NCBI GenBank assembly: GCA_964502465.1
Contig: CAZCWX010000005.1
Span: forward strand, 1 to 8,445
Reading direction: 5' to 3'
From: CAZCWX01 sp964502465
GTDB lineage: Bacteria; Desulfobacterota; Binatia; Bin18
Length of the DNA stretch: 8,445 bases
Shown: one piece after another, positions 6,607 through 8,445 of the stretch
How positions within the stretch are numbered: position 1 is the first letter of the stretch
How the letters are laid out: every line of letters starts with the position of its first letter
Position numbers and translations under genes: made by a program
The notes under the pieces: generated by a model
The model's input: only the letters and a program-made list of their open reading frames with translations
Database searches by the model: none
What the model was told of the DNA's origin: nothing

Positions 6607-8121
6607 CTAAGGAAGTACAGTATGCCATAACGGTGGTGGCGCGGGCAGCGCCGTATATGCTGACCAGCCGCCGCCTAACGCCCGGTAAAGCTGGACCACG
6701 GCGAGCAGTTGATCGCGCTGCACCTGTGCCAACGTATTCTCTGCGGGAAAAAGTTGCTGTTGGGCTTCGATCACCTCAAAGTAACTGGCAAATCCGCCTT
6801 CATACCGCAGGAGCGAGAGCCGCACGGATTCCTGCAGTGCCGCAACCGCCCGGGTCTGTTCCCGTTGCACTTCTACCAGCTTCTGCTGGCTGATGAGTGC
6901 GTTTGACACTTCCTGAAATGCCGTAATCACCGTCTGTTCATACTGCCATTTCACTTGCTCCCACTGCGCGAGGGCTGCCTGGTAATTTTCATAGAGCAGC
7001 CCTCCCTGGAGCAGGGGCCCAACCGCTTGGCCGGTCAAAGCCCAGATATTGGCGCTGCCCTTGACGATATTCTCGATCTCGTCACTCGCGCCACCATAGA
7101 GACTGGTGAGGCCAATCCTGGGAAAGAAGTTCGCCATGGCGACCCCCACCTGGGCATTGGCGGCAATGAGGGTTTGTTCTGCTTGTTGGATGTCAGGACG
7201 CCGTTCAAGGAGCTCAGACGGCAGGCCTGGTGGGGTGTCAGGATAGGTTTGGTCAATCAACGGTCTCCCGCGTGCGATTGGTCCGGGGTTGCGGCCGAGC
7301 AGCACACACAATTGATTTTCTTTGGCGACGATCTGCAGTTCCAGGTTGGGGATGGTGGCTGCCGTCGCAGCGAGCGCCGCCTCTGCACGAGCCACTTCTA
7401 ACTTCGAGGCCGCACCCATTTGCAGTCGCTGGGTAAAGAGGTCAAGGGTTTGCTGAAACGAGACGGTCGTTCGCTGGGCGATCTCGAGTTCGAGATCAAG
7501 CTCAAGCAGTTCGAAGTAGGCCTGGGCGACTGCGCTGACTAGCGTCAGTACCACGCCGCGGCGAAATTCTTCGCTGGCGAAGAGTTGGGCTAATGCTACT
7601 TCGTTGGACCGGCGAATCCGGCCCCACACATCAAGTTCCCAGGCAAGGTTCAAGAACCCGCCGAAGGCGTTTCCCGTCTGCCCAGGGGGGATCGGGGTGA
7701 AAAACTGTGACACCCCGCGCGACCGTGATGCGCCTCCTTCGTAACTGGTCTGAGGAAAGAACTCAGATCGAGCCACACCAACTAAAGCCTGAAACTGTTC
7801 AACGCGGGCGGCAGCAGTGCGCAGGTCATAGTTATTCTGGAGTGCCTCGGCAATCAAGGTTTTGAGGGTATCGTCGCGGAACACTTCCCACCATGGCAGA
7901 TCGGCTAGCGAGGCTGCTTCAGGTGCTCTGACCTCACTGCGATAGGTGTCGGGCGCTTCAATCGCAGGCCGTTGATAGATGGGGCCGAAAGCACAGCCGG
8001 TAAGGAACCACAGCACGAAGGTCAGTGACCAGAAGAGCGTCTTGCCAGCTCCCCTTCTGGAGAACAAATGAAGCGAGCTTCCACTTTGCCCCATGCCCAC
8101 CTGGTCGCCTCCACGCCTCAC
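6607..8121 (-). CDS. RND efflux outer-membrane lipoprotein, NodT/OprM family
   Basis: A TolC-like outer-membrane channel that would accept substrate from an RND pump and its periplasmic adaptor. The 504 residues begin with a long basic N-region, then a hydrophobic segment (about 28-40) ending in the lipobox LTGC, with lipidated Cys43; the residue after Cys is Ala, not an inner-membrane retention Asp. YxRP follows the Cys, as is usual in the family. Two outer-membrane-efflux repeats follow (about 75-275 and 300-490), with LAWELDVWGRIRR near 158-170 and the signature LPSELLERRPDI at 300-311. Most of the rest is long Ala/Gln/Glu-rich coiled-coil helix. Length is close to, or slightly above, the usual 460-500 because of the extended N-region. 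GTG at 8121 is chosen because AAGGAG (8130-8135) lies 8 nt upstream; an in-frame ATG at 8094 would give a more typical signal peptide and cannot be excluded. It is 44 nt after the RND permease gene, indicating one operon. The exported substrate cannot be told from sequence. Confidence 0.93.
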   Translation of the reverse strand: MRRGGDQVGMGQSGSSLHLFSRRGAGKTLFWSLTFVLWFLTGCAFGPIYQRPAIEAPDTYRSEVRAPEAASLADLPWWEVFRDDTLKTLIAEALQNNYDLRTAAARVEQFQALVGVARSEFFPQTSYEGGASRSRGVSQFFTPIPPGQTGNAFGGFLNLAWELDVWGRIRRSNEVALAQLFASEEFRRGVVLTLVSAVAQAYFELLELDLELEIAQRTTVSFQQTLDLFTQRLQMGAASKLEVARAEAALAATAATIPNLELQIVAKENQLCVLLGRNPGPIARGRPLIDQTYPDTPPGLPSELLERRPDIQQAEQTLIAANAQVGVAMANFFPRIGLTSLYGGASDEIENIVKGSANIWALTGQAVGPLLQGGLLYENYQAALAQWEQVKWQYEQTVITAFQEVSNALISQQKLVEVQREQTRAVAALQESVRLSLLRYEGGFASYFEVIEAQQQLFPAENTLAQVQRDQLLAVVQLYRALGGGWSAYTALPAPPPLWHTVLP

Positions 8122-8127
8122 GCCTCA
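8114..8127. repeat. 7-bp tandem duplication across the lipoprotein start codon
   Basis: CGCCTCA occurs twice head to tail at 8114-8120 and 8121-8127 (TGAGGCG twice on the coding strand). The proposed GTG start spans the junction between the two copies. The perfect tandem is short and may be chance or a slippage product. Confidence 0.45.
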
Positions 8128-8129
8128 GT

Positions 8130-8135
8130 CTCCTT
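8130..8135 (-). promoter_or_regulatory. Ribosome binding site supporting the GTG start of the efflux lipoprotein
   Basis: The coding strand reads AAGGAG 8 nt before the GTG at 8121. A second copy of the same GAAGGAGA octamer lies 13 nt further upstream (8142-8149). The nearer copy is well placed for GTG, whereas the in-frame ATG at 8094 has only weaker purine stretches before it, so the GTG start is preferred. Confidence 0.55.
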
Positions 8136-8165
8136 CCGAGGTCTCCTTCGCCTGGGTGTTCTTGG

Positions 8166-8445
8166 TTAGTCCGCTACTCTCGCAACTGGAGACTCAGATT
8201 CCTGTATGGTTGGGCGGTCTTCCTTGTGAATAAACAGTCTCTCAATCACGTAGAAAGAGACCGGGATGATGAAGATGGCGATCAGCGAGGCTGCAAGCAT
8301 GCCGCCGATGACCGCTGTCCCAAGGATTTGTCGTGATTGTGCGCCCGCCCCTGACGCGATCGCCAACGGCACTGTCCCTAAAATAAAGGCAAAAGCTGTC
8401 ATCAAAATGGGACGCAAGCGCAACCGTGCGCCAGTCAGGGCCGCC
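8166..8445 (-). CDS. RND efflux permease, C-terminal end (5' part outside the window)
   Basis: Inner-membrane proton-driven multidrug or hydrophobe exporter of the HAE1/AcrB class; only the last 92 residues are visible, of about 1,040 usual for the family. The frame runs open to the right edge; a TTG at 8423 is an internal codon and not a start, since AALTGAR precedes it in frame. The visible residues match the AcrB C-terminus: RLRPILMT, the cytoplasmic loop motif before the penultimate helix; FILGTVPL and GAGAQSRQ leading into ILGTAVIGGM; then the last transmembrane helix (ASLIAIFIIPVSFYVI) and a short charged cytoplasmic tail. TAA is at 8166-8168. The NodT lipoprotein gene follows 44 nt downstream, the usual pump-then-channel order, and a membrane-fusion adaptor would be expected further upstream beyond the edge. 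Close subtype and substrate cannot be assigned. Confidence 0.93.
   Translation of the reverse strand, partial: AALTGARLRLRPILMTAFAFILGTVPLAIASGAGAQSRQILGTAVIGGMLAASLIAIFIIPVSFYVIERLFIHKEDRPTIQESESPVARVAD

Noticed and set aside
6390..6893. Plus-strand 167-codon frame spanning the pgm/lipoprotein gap
   Set aside because: It contains the LRQAQGER peptide produced by translating the dispersed palindrome and otherwise runs antisense to two recognised genes.
6955..7401. Plus-strand 148-codon frame antisense to the efflux lipoprotein gene
   Set aside because: The minus strand here encodes clear outer-membrane-efflux motifs; the plus frame has no recognisable domain.
1..8445. CRISPR array, tRNA, rRNA, integrase, transposase, toxin-antitoxin or defence genes
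   Set aside because: I looked on both strands and saw no regularly spaced repeats, no tRNA-like cloverleaf with a plausible anticodon, and no frame with such domain signatures.

Overview
The window looks like a chromosomal segment from a Gram-negative bacterium. A lipobox-bearing outer-membrane channel and the end of an RND pump imply an inner and an outer membrane. Base composition is moderately GC-rich by eye. The fused transaldolase/phosphoglucose isomerase and two families of short dispersed palindromic repeats in the gaps recall uncultured lineages such as deltaproteobacteria-like, Tectomicrobia or NC10 groups. That placement is an inference and weak; no rRNA or other marker gene is present.

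Layout from left to right: (1) positions 1-371, plus strand, the 3' end of a gene I do not recognise, cut by the left edge. (2) 478-6445, minus strand, three sugar-phosphate genes read in the order phosphoglucomutase (pgm), bifunctional transaldolase/glucose-6-phosphate isomerase (tal-pgi), then a short-form 6-phosphogluconate dehydrogenase (gnd type). The gaps are 171 and 232 nt. (3) 6607-8445, minus strand, an efflux module: the C-terminal end of an RND permease (cut by the right edge), followed 44 nt later by a NodT-family outer-membrane lipoprotein. All genes except the left-edge one are on the minus strand, so the unknown gene and gnd converge across a 106-nt gap.

How they work together: Pgm interconverts glucose-1-phosphate and glucose-6-phosphate, linking glycogen or other glucan stores to central metabolism. 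The Pgi half of the fusion interconverts glucose-6-phosphate and fructose-6-phosphate. The Tal half runs the non-oxidative pentose phosphate exchange. Gnd carries out the oxidative decarboxylation of 6-phosphogluconate. Together they form a hub at the glucose-6-phosphate branch point. Glucose-6-phosphate dehydrogenase, lactonase and transketolase are not in the window. The RND permease and the NodT channel would form the inner- and outer-membrane parts of a tripartite exporter whose periplasmic adaptor probably lies beyond the right edge.

The coding content is mostly ordinary housekeeping plus efflux. The items most worth a second look are the motif order in the Pgi half (the His-containing segment lies C-terminal to the DQP-like segment), the two palindromic repeats in intergenic gaps, and the unidentified left-edge gene. 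I found no CRISPR array, tRNA, rRNA, transposase or phage gene, and no clear rho-independent terminator.
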